NCBI RefSeq assembly: GCF_037975245.1
Contig: NC_092561.1
Location: 18,468,508 to 18,532,507, forward strand
Direction of reading: 5' to 3'
From: Apostichopus japonicus
Taxonomy: Eukaryota > Echinodermata > Holothuroidea > Aspidochirotida > Stichopodidae
DNA: 64,000 nt
This document shows, piece after piece, positions 48,001-55,245 of the stretch (the first letter of the stretch is position 1; every line of letters starts with the position of its first letter). The notes under the pieces were generated by a model. The model was not told the origin of the DNA. It saw nothing but the letters and a program-made list of their open reading frames with translations, and did not search any database. Position numbers and translations under genes: made by a program.

Positions 48001-48618
48001 GTGTTTGAAGCATAGAGTGAGATTGCTAGAAACGTCCAAGATGTTAGATGGTACACTTTGCTAGTTTCTTCTTCCAATAACCAAGTGTGAAGTTTAATTC
48101 AGTCAGATACAGTCAACCATTTGAAAATATTAGTTTAAATTAATATGAGATATTTCTTATTTCCTTCAGTTTCACATTCATAATGAAGTTTCTTCCTTTT
48201 TTGCAGAAGATGATGATGGAATGTTGGATGACTTAAAAACTATCAAAGGGGAAAACATCATCATGTTGTGAATCCATAATTCCAATGAATGAGCTTATAA
48301 CATTTAAATAAATTTTAAATAAAACTGTTAGCAAACTGCTTATCCACTAGAGAGCCTGTGTAAGAGAATGTGTAAAAGTAAGTTGGCCTGACGTTTCGAT
48401 CAAAACGTCAGGACAACTTACTTTTACACATGTAACATTTACTGAACCTTTTAATGTTTCAACGTGCCTCCTGATATATGTTTAGAAAACACTGATTAAT
48501 TTTTGTCTCCACCTCTCGTAGAACTCCAGATGCTCCGGCGCCACCGCTTACCCAACAGGAGAGCTCGGAATCTAGCTTTGGGAGTGAGGAGAGTGATAAC
48601 GATGAGTTTAGCGACTAA
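21036..48618 (+). CDS. WASHC3: WASH complex subunit 3 (CCDC53), seven exons
   Basis: The spliced product is 192 aa, close to the vertebrate length of about 194. Coding exons: 21,036-21,086; 43,018-43,116; 44,177-44,242; 45,517-45,618; 46,228-46,326; 47,493-47,557; 48,522-48,618. All introns are GT/AG and phases agree throughout. Diagnostic segments are MDADGLPLVGPGVDLSK, LAFLNHFIIHTTRFLNKFS, the coiled coil LDLNHRIQKLEVTMNILEAK, LASIPGLENVTVE, QDPRYMKYFKMINMGVP, DGLDPNLL and an acidic tail ending EFSD. WASHC3 is a small coiled-coil subunit of the endosomal WASH complex, which activates Arp2/3 actin nucleation for cargo sorting. Intron 1 (21,087-43,017) is very long because it contains the 18.6-kb transposon and a 1.4-kb hAT-like element. 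The donor of intron 1 (AAG|GTTTAG) is weak but canonical. Confidence 0.95.
22002..22017 (+). repeat. Left terminal inverted repeat of the large transposon
   Basis: CCCTTACCAAACATGA, preceded by TA at 22,000-22,001. Perfect inverted match to 40,617-40,632. Confidence 0.78.
22018..22665. repeat. Left subterminal repeat array
   Basis: Dense GAAGCCTTA, AAGCCTAACAAGC and GATTCATGAA words. In the inner part a unit of about 114-120 bp repeats: GATTCATGAA starts at 22,301, 22,415, 22,529 and 22,649. In EnSpm/CACTA elements such arrays are binding sites for element-encoded proteins; that role is inferred here. Confidence 0.85.
22666..24121. other. Non-coding interior of the transposon, left side
   Basis: Between the left subterminal array and the transposase end. 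A short local repeat around 23,560-23,600 (CATTCACTTCTCTAG twice) is the only structure seen. No gene and no clear poly(A) signal for the transposase was recognised. Confidence 0.5.
24122..24260 (-). pseudogene. Duplicate of the transposase 3' coding end
   Basis: This stretch repeats 24,305-24,458 with small differences: shared words include CACACCTATTTGGTATCTCACAC and ACTACATAATAATTGATCAAG. It lies directly beyond the stop codon, so the last about 45 codons of the transposase exist in a second, non-coding copy. The period is about 183 bases. Confidence 0.8.
24303..26753 (-). CDS. Transposase coding exon 3 (catalytic part)
   Basis: Follows acceptor TTCTGTTGCAG. 816 codons open to the stop, holding the cysteine cluster and the TNP2-like core. 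Homology-bearing sequence is all in this exon. Confidence 0.9.
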   Translation of the reverse strand: MFTDENDDQPPPEYVPGTDADLDSLFDDLQEVIRKEKFEDLCDDTTETAEILTEKFAEVCMSQSAEVLSNNEEQNNLNVEHFPGSKKCLGAVMLLLCLFMIRFKVSDEAMTHLLTIIGILLPDNHKCPTSLYSLRKYLSVYTYMPEIRYYCSFCYAHVEKDMKHCPNHFCNNDLTATGGLSYFVLYSLVKQLQVLFNRKSFTESVRNHRFCRSSKKGVVSDVYDGVLYQNLWQQGFLSNPNNLSFAINTDGVSIFKSSKVSLWPVYLLVNELPVKDRKLRENTLFYGMWISSKKPIMWSFLKPLFDDITSLEEGVEFQDFTGNKFICKATILTCTCDLPAKSLVANSIQFNGSYGCWHCLQKGENFRTEAGGNCHVYPPQIGDLSGPPRTKESVLTSVHKILNDIKAGRSVSTDKGVKGPSWFVYLKYFNIIDGFVIDYMHGVCSGVMKLMLTLWFSREHKSKEFSFYQYKETVSNLLKAIKPTITITRVPRSLDDIAFWKASEYRNFLYFWGVPILRNILQPVYYIHFCLLVRAMFLLSQNSINENDFLIAETCLAEFVTKFPTLYSLRYVTMNVHQLVHLGRCVRYTGPLFVNNCFIFEDLNGFLVQHMHGTQGIDTQVINTIGLIHSIPLLEENFLDLNYEVQNCVMSMMGRTHATWQHLTNSVYRIGSLYRRILTFEESSAIKRKFQVTDLSVRCFLKIFIQNTDSFVYGSFYKKLIRRNQSVVKYVTNSEPAAQQYGSVQFFAILGEGDLCVAFIEPFKLKQKESTDHIKEVIQDPDLEVIKLDQLLCSCIYTEVNDSMYVCEIPNRCDKD
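24303..28329 (-). CDS. TNP2/EnSpm-like transposase, three exons
   Basis: Exons on the minus strand: 28,329-28,228 (34 codons), 27,515-27,447 (23 codons), 26,753-24,303 (816 codons plus stop). All junctions are phase 0 with GT/AG sites, giving 873 aa with no internal stop. Product order: basic N-terminus KRKGPYLKW; acidic stretch; a CxxC-x10-CxxxxC zinc-binding-like cluster at about residues 208-227; then a TNP2-like core. In the core NTDGVSIFKSSKVSLWPVY contains candidate catalytic D307, CDLPAKSL contains D394, and DYMHGVCSGVMKLML contains D495. CWHC at 413-416 fits the cysteine pair of the family. Such transposases cut and paste elements by a DDE mechanism. It is intact, so activity is possible. 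The catalytic residue assignment is by pattern only. Confidence 0.85.
27447..27515 (-). CDS. Transposase coding exon 2
   Basis: 69 bases between acceptor ATTATTTGCAG and donor GTATTT. Encodes the acidic segment WDSDQPENALSSDETEIFG and four more residues. Preserves the frame on both sides. Confidence 0.75.
28228..28329 (-). CDS. Transposase coding exon 1
   Basis: Starts at ATG 28,329, encodes MEHGAVRKRKGPYLKWKTK and 15 more residues, and ends before the donor GTAAGT. Confidence 0.75.
28330..29068. promoter_or_regulatory. Divergent intergenic region between transposase and BEN gene
   Basis: The start codons of the two transposon genes face away from each other and are 739 bases apart, so their promoters must lie here or in unseen 5' exons. 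No convincing TATA box or other core element was identified. A bidirectional promoter is the simplest reading. Confidence 0.55.
29069..29315 (+). CDS. BEN gene exon 1
   Basis: ATG at 29,069, donor AGAG|GTAGGT, phase 1. Confidence 0.78.
29069..38601 (+). CDS. BEN-domain protein carried by the transposon, six exons
   Basis: Exons: 29,069-29,315; 30,553-30,708; 34,346-34,684 (acceptor could instead be at 34,379); 34,786-35,048; 35,306-35,552; 38,483-38,601. Phases match at every junction, giving about 456 aa (445 with the alternative acceptor). An N-terminal globular part (WIVVFYIEERVFGIVPSS, continuing across the exon 1/2 join as VLYFYRGTSDEKMESF) resembles the region preceding BEN domains in other invertebrate proteins. 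Basic stretches KRVRKKK and RSKKLKK look like nuclear signals. A coiled coil follows in exon 3 (about ESREELEGLETQSEKIRRLE onward), then a Ser/Pro/Thr-rich linker. Exons 5-6 (about residues 336-456) form a BEN domain: PLIVDPKNNGRFASVKVDTY, HLLNGIIKLVFSQLELASCS, YMRSALKKY and ITNARRDLK. BEN domains bind DNA and mediate chromatin contacts. Its role in the element is unknown. Confidence 0.8.
30553..30708 (+). CDS. BEN gene exon 2
   Basis: Acceptor TTGCCTTAG, donor GTAAGA. Contains the basic stretch KRVRKKKQF. Confidence 0.75.
30765..31060 (-). mobile_element. LINE 3' tail fragment in BEN intron 2
   Basis: Same family as 19,034-19,265: the GGATCAGGAGGGACAATCA block, the CCCGATTACAATGCTTAAAG block and a decayed polymerase C-terminus on the minus strand. 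It is interrupted by TAGGCC-rich sequence and starts near the G-run after BEN exon 2. Confidence 0.65.
31726..31945. repeat. Two near-identical 110-bp direct repeats
   Basis: 31,726-31,835 and 31,836-31,945 match essentially base for base. Each begins GCGCGCGTAAAATTG and contains a second GCGCGCG word, so the array shows GCGCGCG at a regular spacing. It lies in BEN intron 2. Recent duplication. Confidence 0.9.
32277..33062. mobile_element. hAT-like non-autonomous element, 786 bp, in BEN intron 2
   Basis: Terminal inverted repeat CAAGGGCGGCG, with the other end as CGCCGCCCTTG. It is flanked by a perfect 8-bp duplication CGTAGGCT (32,269-32,276 and 33,063-33,070). Long G and C runs lie just inside the ends. 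No transposase. The 8-bp duplication fits hAT-type insertion. Confidence 0.85.
33071..34345. other. BEN intron 2, remaining part
   Basis: Non-coding, with C-runs near 33,100, 33,310, 33,970 and 34,165 and an ACA-type triplet run near 34,190-34,203. No feature beyond low-complexity sequence was recognised. Confidence 0.4.
34346..34684 (+). CDS. BEN gene exon 3 (coiled coil)
   Basis: Donor GTATGT is clear. The acceptor is either ...GCCTCAG (34,345) or ...CTTCCAG (34,378); both keep phase 1. A missed small exon in the 3.6-kb intron before it cannot be excluded. Confidence 0.7.
34786..35048 (+). CDS. BEN gene exon 4
   Basis: Acceptor TTTCTGATGCAG, donor GTTAGT. Encodes IPDDVKFHISALMELLSKFQ and a Ser/Pro-rich linker. 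Confidence 0.75.
35306..35552 (+). CDS. BEN gene exon 5 (BEN domain, first part)
   Basis: Acceptor TTTAATTTTCAG, donor GTTAGA, phase 0 in and phase 1 out. Encodes most of the BEN fold. Confidence 0.82.
35553..37314. other. BEN intron 5, first part
   Basis: No gene recognised. One segment, 35,640-35,720, reads ACAGCAGGACCCAGGGGTTAG, echoing the end of exon 5 (ACAGCAGGCCCCAACCC), perhaps a decayed partial duplicate. The rest is unremarkable. Confidence 0.35.
37315..37398. repeat. Near-perfect 84-bp palindrome
   Basis: Two 42-base arms meet at AAACAC|GTGTTT with no spacer. The arms start CAGGCACTCGTAACG and match at 41 of 42 positions (single mismatch at the G/T near 37,345). It could form a cruciform in DNA or a long hairpin in RNA. 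It lies in BEN intron 5. Confidence 0.95.
37688..38041. mobile_element. hAT-like MITE, 354 bp, in BEN intron 5
   Basis: Ends CAGTGGCGTAGGGAGGTAC and, inverted, CAAGGGTGTAGGAACCGG are imperfect inverted repeats. The flanks are a perfect 8-bp duplication TTTATCCG (37,680-37,687 and 38,042-38,049). G and C runs lie inside both ends. An internal 28-base word (CCTCAGATGCAATTTGGTGC type) is repeated at 37,790 and 37,871. Confidence 0.85.
38483..38601 (+). CDS. BEN gene exon 6 (BEN domain end, stop)
   Basis: Acceptor TTTTCCTTGCAG. Encodes EYMRSALKKYNWTPIDEKD through ARRDLKILK and TAG. AATAAA occurs at 38,997-39,002 as a possible poly(A) signal. Confidence 0.82.
39428..39602 (-). mobile_element. LINE 3' tail fragment near the right end of the transposon
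   Basis: The minus strand reads LASSVNGFKNALDKYFKHC then NRV and a stop, followed by the same tail as the other two copies, including GTCCCTCCTGCTCCTTTTTT. Third copy of this family in the window. Confidence 0.7.
40160..40616. repeat. Right subterminal repeat array
   Basis: Same GAAGCCTTAA-type vocabulary as the left array. A longer block starting GAAGGCATTCTTGGGGC is repeated at 40,299 and 40,542 (243-bp period) and includes GCATTCGAAGCTTTAATGAA each time. It runs up to the right TIR. Confidence 0.85.
40617..40632 (-). repeat. Right terminal inverted repeat of the large transposon
   Basis: TCATGTTTGGTAAGGG, followed by TA at 40,633-40,634. Perfect complement of the left terminus. Confidence 0.78.
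40892..42266. mobile_element. hAT-like element, 1,375 bp, in WASHC3 intron 1
   Basis: Inverted termini CAGGGTGGGAATTT and AAATTCCCACCCTG (14 bp, perfect), flanked by a perfect 8-bp duplication GTGGAGAC (40,884-40,891 and 42,267-42,274). No long open frame, so non-autonomous. It starts 260 bases beyond the right end of the large transposon and contains the hairpin at 41,219-41,257. Confidence 0.88.
41219..41257. repeat. Perfect hairpin inside the 1.4-kb hAT-like element
   Basis: 19-base arms beginning ATGAACTACGCAATTGCCG with a single-base loop. Confidence 0.9.
42275..43017. other. WASHC3 intron 1, end
   Basis: No gene or repeat recognised apart from the acceptor tract directly before 43,018. 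Confidence 0.4.
43018..43116 (+). CDS. WASHC3: WASHC3 coding exon 2
   Basis: Preceded by TTCTTATACAG and followed by GTAATA. Encodes VTAIHPKRMLAFLNHF and the rest of the first conserved helix. Confidence 0.95.
44177..44242 (+). CDS. WASHC3: WASHC3 coding exon 3
   Basis: Acceptor CTTTTAG, donor GTACTG. Encodes the coiled-coil segment ending MNILEAK. Confidence 0.95.
45517..45618 (+). CDS. WASHC3: WASHC3 coding exon 4
   Basis: Acceptor ACAATTCAG, donor GTAAAG. Encodes LASIPGLENVTVE and a proline/glutamine-rich linker. Confidence 0.95.
46228..46326 (+). CDS. WASHC3: WASHC3 coding exon 5
   Basis: Acceptor TTTTATTAG after a long T-rich tract, donor GTAAGA. Encodes the conserved DPRYMKYFKMINM. 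Confidence 0.95.
46480..46745. repeat. Dispersed-repeat-like segment in WASHC3 intron 5
   Basis: The run CCTGCCAGGTCCCCATTTAT, ACACCTGGGTG and CCTTGCCCAAGGACACAA is a combination found in dispersed repeats of many aquatic animals. It is followed by a B-box-like CGATCGCAAGTCC. It may be a SINE or old MITE; the ends are not defined. Confidence 0.5.
47493..47557 (+). CDS. WASHC3: WASHC3 coding exon 6
   Basis: Acceptor CGACTTATAG, donor GTAAGT. Encodes GVPIEPLRNKVLMDGLDPNL and ends two bases into a codon. Confidence 0.95.
47878..48430. repeat. Inverted repeat pair in WASHC3 intron 6
   Basis: The block at 47,878-47,947 (ACACATTCTCCTACACAGGC through GCAGTTTGCTAACAG) recurs inverted at 48,324-48,387 with few changes. 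The word GTAAGTTGGCCTGACGTTTC occurs at 47,800 and 48,379 in direct orientation. The segment 48,369-48,430 is itself a hairpin with arms TGTGTAAAAGTAAGTTG. The pair encloses the possible extra exon at 48,207-48,271. Confidence 0.8.
48207..48271 (+). other. Possible alternative or poison exon in WASHC3
   Basis: Strong acceptor TTCCTTTTTTGCAG precedes AAGATGATGATGG. If spliced to exon 6 the frame reads through one more residue pair and hits TGA at 48,211. AATAAA motifs at 48,308 and 48,318 could end such a transcript. In another frame it reads EDDDGMLDDLKTIKGEN to a stop, but no donor gives that frame. It may be a poison/terminal exon or no exon at all. Confidence 0.3.
48522..48618 (+). CDS. 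WASHC3: WASHC3 coding exon 7 with stop
   Basis: Acceptor CCTCTCGTAG. Encodes TPDAPAPPLTQQESSES and the acidic tail, with stop TAA at 48,616-48,618. Confidence 0.95.
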
Positions 48619-50577
48619 TTAATTCATGCGTGGGACCTCCAGGAATGACTACGGCAATTAAGAATCCTGCACTGCACAGCTGGTCTGTGTAGAGTATACA
48701 ACAGCATGGGGGACCTAACAGATCAAGAGATCAGGTTTAATACTTGCATAGCGCCATCTAAATGCAGATGGTTGATGATACCTCTCAGATGACGATGATG
48801 ATGATGACACAATGCATGATGTGGTTGATATCAAGTCAATAGTGATTTTCTTTTTTACTTTTAGAACTCTAAATTTGATAATTACATATATTATGATGTT
48901 AAGTAATATATTGTATTGTACTGACTGGTACAGGGCTCTGACGGAAGGTGCTCTGTTTAAACGGTGGTCTCATATTTCTAATGAAAACGGAGTCTCGCCC
49001 TTTCTGTTGTGCTTCACAGGCAGTATGTGAACTGACCTCACTTTGGCAGATGATACCGTATGCCAAATTTTATCAAGTTGGAATGTTTATAAAAGTGCAT
49101 GGGGAAAGAGATTGAAATGCTGGTTAATTTCAATATCTTTTAAAACATTAACTGTTAATTAAATAATTTTCATGTATATTGATTGAAAGTAAGAAATATG
49201 TAAGCTTGTCTTATGAGGCTCTCTGGAAAGATGTTACCAACTATTTCAGTCACTCTTGTGATGCTTGTGCCTACAAAGGTTAATGAAAGTTGAAACTGAT
49301 GAAAGAGAGAGAGTTGGGGAAGGGGGGGGGGGATTAGTTGATCTACACCAGACTTGCCCAGGTAATAGAATGGTAAGTTCAAGTGAATTTTATATGTCCA
49401 TATTTATATGGTAACAGTACACCATAACATTTGTTGGTAAGTTATACCAAGTAAATTATCATCATATATATCCATAGGGGGTGGAGGTGGGTCAGGGTTA
49501 ACACACTCGCCTGATGGGCAATAGATAAAGGAGCCCAGGAATGTATGGAGTGGGGGTGGCTTGGAATGTATGGATAAGGGCCTGGAAAATTATGGAAATA
49601 TGTCAAAATAAAATTGTGGATAAAGAATGGTGTCTTTTCAATTTGCTAATATACAAAAGTAATAACGATGAGGGTAAACAGGGATCCTGGACTGGACTGG
49701 CTCTGGACTCATCTGTATGTCACTAGGGACAAACATGTCAATGATATGGTGAGCCATCCATTTATGTCATAAACATATAAAGAAAATCCCAGTAAATGTA
49801 TGCATCAAACTTACTGGGATGAAGTATGATGTCCTATTGAGACTTCCATACATTTCATGGTGTTTCAAGATCAATTGTAGATGGGGTGGGTCTCTGTGTA
49901 GCATGAACTGAGTTATGTTGAGGTCCAAATAGAGTGACCTATATTGTTGAAGATAGGTCAAGCTTGCTTCATATATTGTCAGTGTTGAAAGATAATCAGA
50001 AATGAAATTCAAATAAAAATAAAAATAAATAAAAAAATCTATCATATACAGGAAATTGAAAGGACTTTTACTTGTTTTTATAACCTTCAAGCTTTTGTTC
50101 AATTGGAAGAGTTGTAATGGGGTGATGATAAATATGTTTTACTCTCTATTTTTTGTATCACTTTGAAGCAATTAATTATTATGGAACATACACCAAATAT
50201 ATGTCGGTTCGTTATCAAATCTTTGATTTAATTTATACAACACCAATAGTTTAAACATGTCAATACATAATTACATGAAACATCACTTTCCATATCCCAA
50301 TGTTCTCGTGTGCCTCTGATGATCAGCCATTCATAATCCCATCATGCACAGACGGAATTATGTGAGCCTTATGGTAAGACATTTAAATAAAATAGACCAT
50401 TTACTTTAATTACCAGGCCCTCTTAAAATATTCCCTGGTGTATGAAATATGGTAATGGATAATTTCTCGGAGTCTCTTAATCCTAAAGAAATGAAACAAG
50501 CCATTCAATGACAAAGAAAAGAAATCGACATCCTGTGTAACAAATACACATCTACAATTGTGATCAGTGATTTGAAC
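48619..50577. other. Downstream of WASHC3
   Basis: Presumed 3' UTR and intergenic sequence. A GAT-type short run at 48,787-48,805 and a G-run at 49,322 are the only structures. AATAAA occurs near 49,606. No gene recognised. Confidence 0.45.
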
Positions 50578-51125
50578 CAGGGACGTAGCCAGAGGGGAGC
50601 AGGGGGAGCGACTTCTCCCCCCTTTCAGTGTCTAAAGAATGTTCAAAACTGATGTTTTTTTAGCATGGCATTTTGTCAGTGCTCTTTTAATCTTGAATAC
50701 TCGTCATCATCGTACGTGATATGCGCTTCCTATAAATAATTATTACACTGCTAAATATAACATTTTATATTGTCCATTAGGTAAGTTCGTCAAATGTATT
50801 AAAGTTCATACATTGGACAATAAACAAGAATCATCCTACTGAAAAATTGTTAATAAGCCCTATGTTTGTCTGTCTGATATAATGTGTAAAAGATCGAACA
50901 TGTAAAAGAATAATTCGACCCGAAACAAATTGTGCTGCTTAGTGATATAATATGATAATGATGAAACTGGGAAAACGTCGCACCAGATCGCATCTAAGGA
51001 CCTTCAACCTTCAATTGTTCAAAAAATTCTCAAAGGGGAGGGACACCCACTCCCTTTAGACCCCTCTCCCATATCAATCGCAAAATGTGCCCCCCCCCCC
51101 TTGCAAATTCCTGGCAACGTCGCTG
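50578..51125. mobile_element. hAT-like MITE, 548 bp, complete
   Basis: Inverted termini CAGGGACGTAGCCAG and CTGGCAACGTCGCTG (imperfect). Perfect 8-bp flanking duplication ATTTGAAC at 50,570-50,577 and 51,126-51,133. Same family as the fragment at 1-469, in opposite orientation. No coding sequence. Confidence 0.88.
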
Positions 51126-51133
51126 ATTTGAAC

Positions 51134-52469
51134 AGGATTTTGAAATGTGTGGTGGGGTGATTCTAAATTTCCTCTGACTGATGTTGGGCATAAAATTGTT
51201 AGGGGAGTGGCCTAGCTCTTTCCGATTAAATTTAAACAAAAACACTGTCTTACTGATTAAACCATGTCATATCCACATGTTATGCATTAGTCGCGATTTG
51301 TGGGTGCCGTAATAAGCGAGAGGGGAGCGGTAGGGGGTACTATGGCCTACAGTTAGAATGGATAACACAAAACGGCCCACGGAAATGAGTTTAATGAAAC
51401 ATGTTACAACTTAAAAAGCATGCAAAAGCATGGGATGGAAGACAATGTAAAATCAGCAACCTTATCAAACATCCAATTAATTACAACTGGCCTGAAAATG
51501 AATGTGGAAATTATCGTATCGTGTGTGTTTATTTTTGTGCTAAACGAGTGATTTGTCTGTATTAGTATAACACGGGAAGGAGTAGAGACTAATGCGGTAA
51601 CATTATTAAATAATAGCAATAAGTTACTAATTGTGCTCAATCTGTGCAAGGTATCACAGTTGTGGACATAACGATAGACCAAAGCATATTGTATTCGTGA
51701 AATGTAATAGTGTCATTGTAAACAGCGCATATCACATATCCCACCTCATTCATCCAAAACCTCTTCACCACCCCCCTGCCCTCCCCCCCCCGCCTCCCCA
51801 ACTATTCTCTTCATATGGAAGCTGGCTTTACGCCAGCGATAGCTCTGCACGTTTGTTATTGCCAAAAGTGAAGGAAAAAATGGAAGGTAATTTTGATTAA
51901 CTTCTTCCCTGAATGCTGCAGCAATTCTGTATGGAATTAAAGTCAAGCACAGTATGTCTTTGTAACGACAGCTGACGTTTCTTATCGTTTCTGTGCAAAG
52001 TTACAGGTCAGATGTGGCTTTATAAAGTCTTCTGGGAAAATTAGTACCCCACACAGAAATCACTCAAGCGTATACCGCCTATCCTATGCTCAAAGCGTTT
52101 GCTATCATCATTTCACATGAATTCCCCCTCTTCTTTCTCGAACAAAAAAATCGATGAAAATGACATTGTAGCCATTAGTCGGCCTAATTTTGCTCAAGCC
52201 ACGTGAACGTTTCTGTTCCAAATTTTCTTTTAAAAAGACCATTTAGGAAAGAATCTTTTGTCCGCTCTAAAAATCCGACCAAATCTGCTGTCAGCCCGCA
52301 AGAAGCCTTTACCTTTACCAACTGTCATGAGGCCTCAAATTAACCTTTTATATTACTGACCATGTTTCATGCTCTACATTGCATTCCATGTTCAGTCACC
52401 TTCAATAATGCTTTTTTTTGTTTTTTAAGTTTCACAGAATGACATTGTCCGTGACACTCTAAACTCTGT
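51134..52469. other. Intergenic, nothing recognised
   Basis: Only C-runs near 51,785 and unassigned sequence. No supported gene, RNA or repeat. Confidence 0.4.
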
Positions 52470-53303
52470 GGATGCGACACTTGGCGAATGTGACACTGAG
52501 ACACTGACGAATGTGACACTGAGACCCTTGGCGAATGTGACATCGAGACCATTGACGAATGTGACACCGAGGCACTTTGGCGAATGTGACGCTGAGACAC
52601 TTTGGCGAATGTGACACTGAGACACTGACGAATGTGACACTGAGACCCTTGGCGAATGTGACATCGAGACCATTTGACGAATGTGACACCGAGGCACTTT
52701 GGCGAATGTGACGCTGAGACACTTTGGCGAATGTGACACAGAGACCCTTGGCGAATGTGACATCGAGACCATTGACGAATGTGACACCGAGGCACTTTGG
52801 CGAATGTGACATTGAGACACTTTGGCGAATTTTACACTGAGACACTTTGTAGAATGTGACATTGAGACACTGACGAATGTGACACTGAGACACTTGGCGA
52901 ATGTGACACTGAGACACTTGGGCGAATGTGACACTGAGACACTTGGGCGAATTTGACACTGAGACACTTTGGCGAATGTTACACTGAGACTCTTTGGCGA
53001 ATGTGACATTGAGAAACTTGGGCGAATGTGACACCGAGGCACTTTGGCGAATGTGACGCTGAGACACTTTCGCGAATGTGACATTGAGACACTTTTGCGA
53101 ATGTGACATTGAGATCCTTGGCGAATGTGACACTGAGACACTTTGGCGAATGTGACACTGAGACACTTTGGCGAATTTTACACTGAGACACTTTGGCGAA
53201 TGTGACATTGAGACCCTTGGCGAATGTGACATTGAGACCCTTGGCGAATGTGACATTGAGACAATTTGGCGAATGTGATATTGAGACACTTGACGAATAT
53301 TAA
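52470..53303. repeat. Minisatellite, about 25-bp unit, more than 30 copies
   Basis: Consensus GAGACACTTTGGCGAATGTG plus ACACT, with unit length varying by one or two bases (CTTGG, CTTTGG, CTTGGG and a shorter CTGACG form). Higher-order blocks repeat around 52,500-52,680 and 52,620-52,780. Overlapping minus-strand frames of up to 282 codons arise because the unit lacks stops; they are not taken as genes. Confidence 0.93.
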
Positions 53304-55027
53304 TCAAATTTAATACTGTTTACGTTATGCGCATCCGTTACCATTCATATATCATCATATAGATATGAAAGAAAAAAACCTCCAACCCAACGTACTGTTG
53401 TGTTATTACATAACATTAGTGACAACAGAGAATGTTAATATTTTCTATAGAATTTTAATATAGAATTTCAATATCCAAACAACAGTGGGTATTAAGTAAG
53501 CGATGCTTCCCAAAACACACATGTTTATTGAATGATATCAACGGTAGTGTTTTTCTTCAAAATTCCTAGTTCAATGTGTAGGCTGATCTGATTCCATGGA
53601 CTTGTTGAATAAGCCTACCGTTGCCCACAGTGATATGAACACTGTTCTGCCCTGTCGGTTGAATATTAACATCTGTTTTTGTTTCTGAAATATTCATAAT
53701 TTTGCTGCAAAAATGGGTTATGATAAAATTCTGATGCTAGCCTAAAATAATCATTTTGATGAATATTGCTGGGTTTAACGAGTTTATATTTTAAATAATC
53801 ATGATATTAGGAATGATGACTTTCTGATGCGACCGTAATTAAACATGTTGTTGCAAACTCTTGGAGTTGACGAGATTAATTAAGTGATCAATTTGATTGT
53901 TCAGCTCCAATTTTCTTGTAATGATGATCCTCTCACCGTATTGTTCTCATTTTGATTGAAAATATTGAAGTGATAAGAAATGAATTAAAGTGATCCAGTT
54001 ATCATTTTGCTTAATTGTTAAATCTGTTTGATATTCAAGGAATTTGCCATGTCATTATATCTGAACAACTAATCATTTTGTTGAAATTTGCTACTTTTAT
54101 TTACAGAAAGATCTTATCATTTTGACGGCAACTCTACTTTGTCATAACACTGTGGATGTATTTTAAGCCTATATGGTCTACACTAGATAATCGATCATTA
54201 GCCTACTGGTTGCTACGAAATCAAAAATCCCCCCCCAAAATCCGTAATTTTGAATTTAATTTAGAACCGCGAGAAAGCCATTGTATTTGGTTCATTATTA
54301 TTTTATACTTGGCGCATTGCCCAGCAGTCTAAATGATTTTTGTAAGTTCAAAAGTTCCACACCTTTGACTCAATATTTGCATTTTTATTGATTTAACTCG
54401 AGGAGGTGACTAATTCAATGGCTGACATATATAACAACTCTTAGTAACTCTGTTGGTGGTGATTCCGTTGTGGCTCAGAATTTCGACTTTTTTTCTTTAA
54501 CTATTTTAACTCCCTTAGCCTTGTATGACCTGGATTTGTTCATTTATAATTCAATCAAATCCCACTCATAATTCAATGGTTTTCTTTTTCTTTTCTGTTT
54601 TATCTTTTTATTAAATCTCTACTGTAATGTAGCTTATACGTTTGCAATAATAAAAGGCAAAAGTCGGTGCTACGGAGAAAGGAAATTGGCTATTTCTAGG
54701 TCACTTGCGCAAGTAGATGAAAGTTTGAATGATGATGTGGGCGACGTTATCCATTGAAAAATGACATGCCTTAAAGCATGCAGTTAGAATGTCAATCTTT
54801 CATGATGCGACATTAACGTGCGCAAGGAGAGGGTGTCAGAGGCAAAATGTTCCGTGGACGGTCGGGGAAGACTTTAAATTTCAGTCGTTGAAGAATTACA
54901 CGCACTCAGCAACAGATCCACAGGGTTTGAGGGGTGTACATAGCCTTTCTTTTTACCCTTCCACCGAAACAAAGAGAATTGTTTTTTGAGTACAACCTTG
55001 CGTTAAAACAAAATAATAGACGTTGAA
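53304..55027. other. Intergenic, nothing recognised
   Basis: AT-rich sequence without supported features. Confidence 0.4.
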
Positions 55028-55245
55028 TTTCTAGTCTAAGTATGACTCTGAAGTCTAAGTATGACTCTGAAGTCTCAGTATGACTCTGAATTCTTAAATA
55101 TGACTCTGAACTCTAAATATGACTCTGAAGTCTAAGTATGACTCTGAGGTCTAAGATGACTCTGAACTCTAAGTATGATTCTGAACTCTAAGTATGACTG
55201 TGAAGTCTAAGTATGATTCTGAAGTCTAAGTATGACTCTGAATTC
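55028..55245. repeat. Minisatellite, 19-bp unit, about 11 copies
   Basis: Consensus GTCTAAGTATGACTCTGAA, with variants (CTCTAAATATGA, ACTCTAAG) and a few one-base length changes. Confidence 0.92.

Noticed and set aside
52470-53303. CRISPR-like repeat array
   Set aside because: The units are contiguous with no unique spacers, and the genome is eukaryotic.
52367-53307. Four overlapping minus-strand frames of 70-282 codons
   Set aside because: They come from a stop-free 25-bp minisatellite. Several frames are open at once, which real genes do not show.
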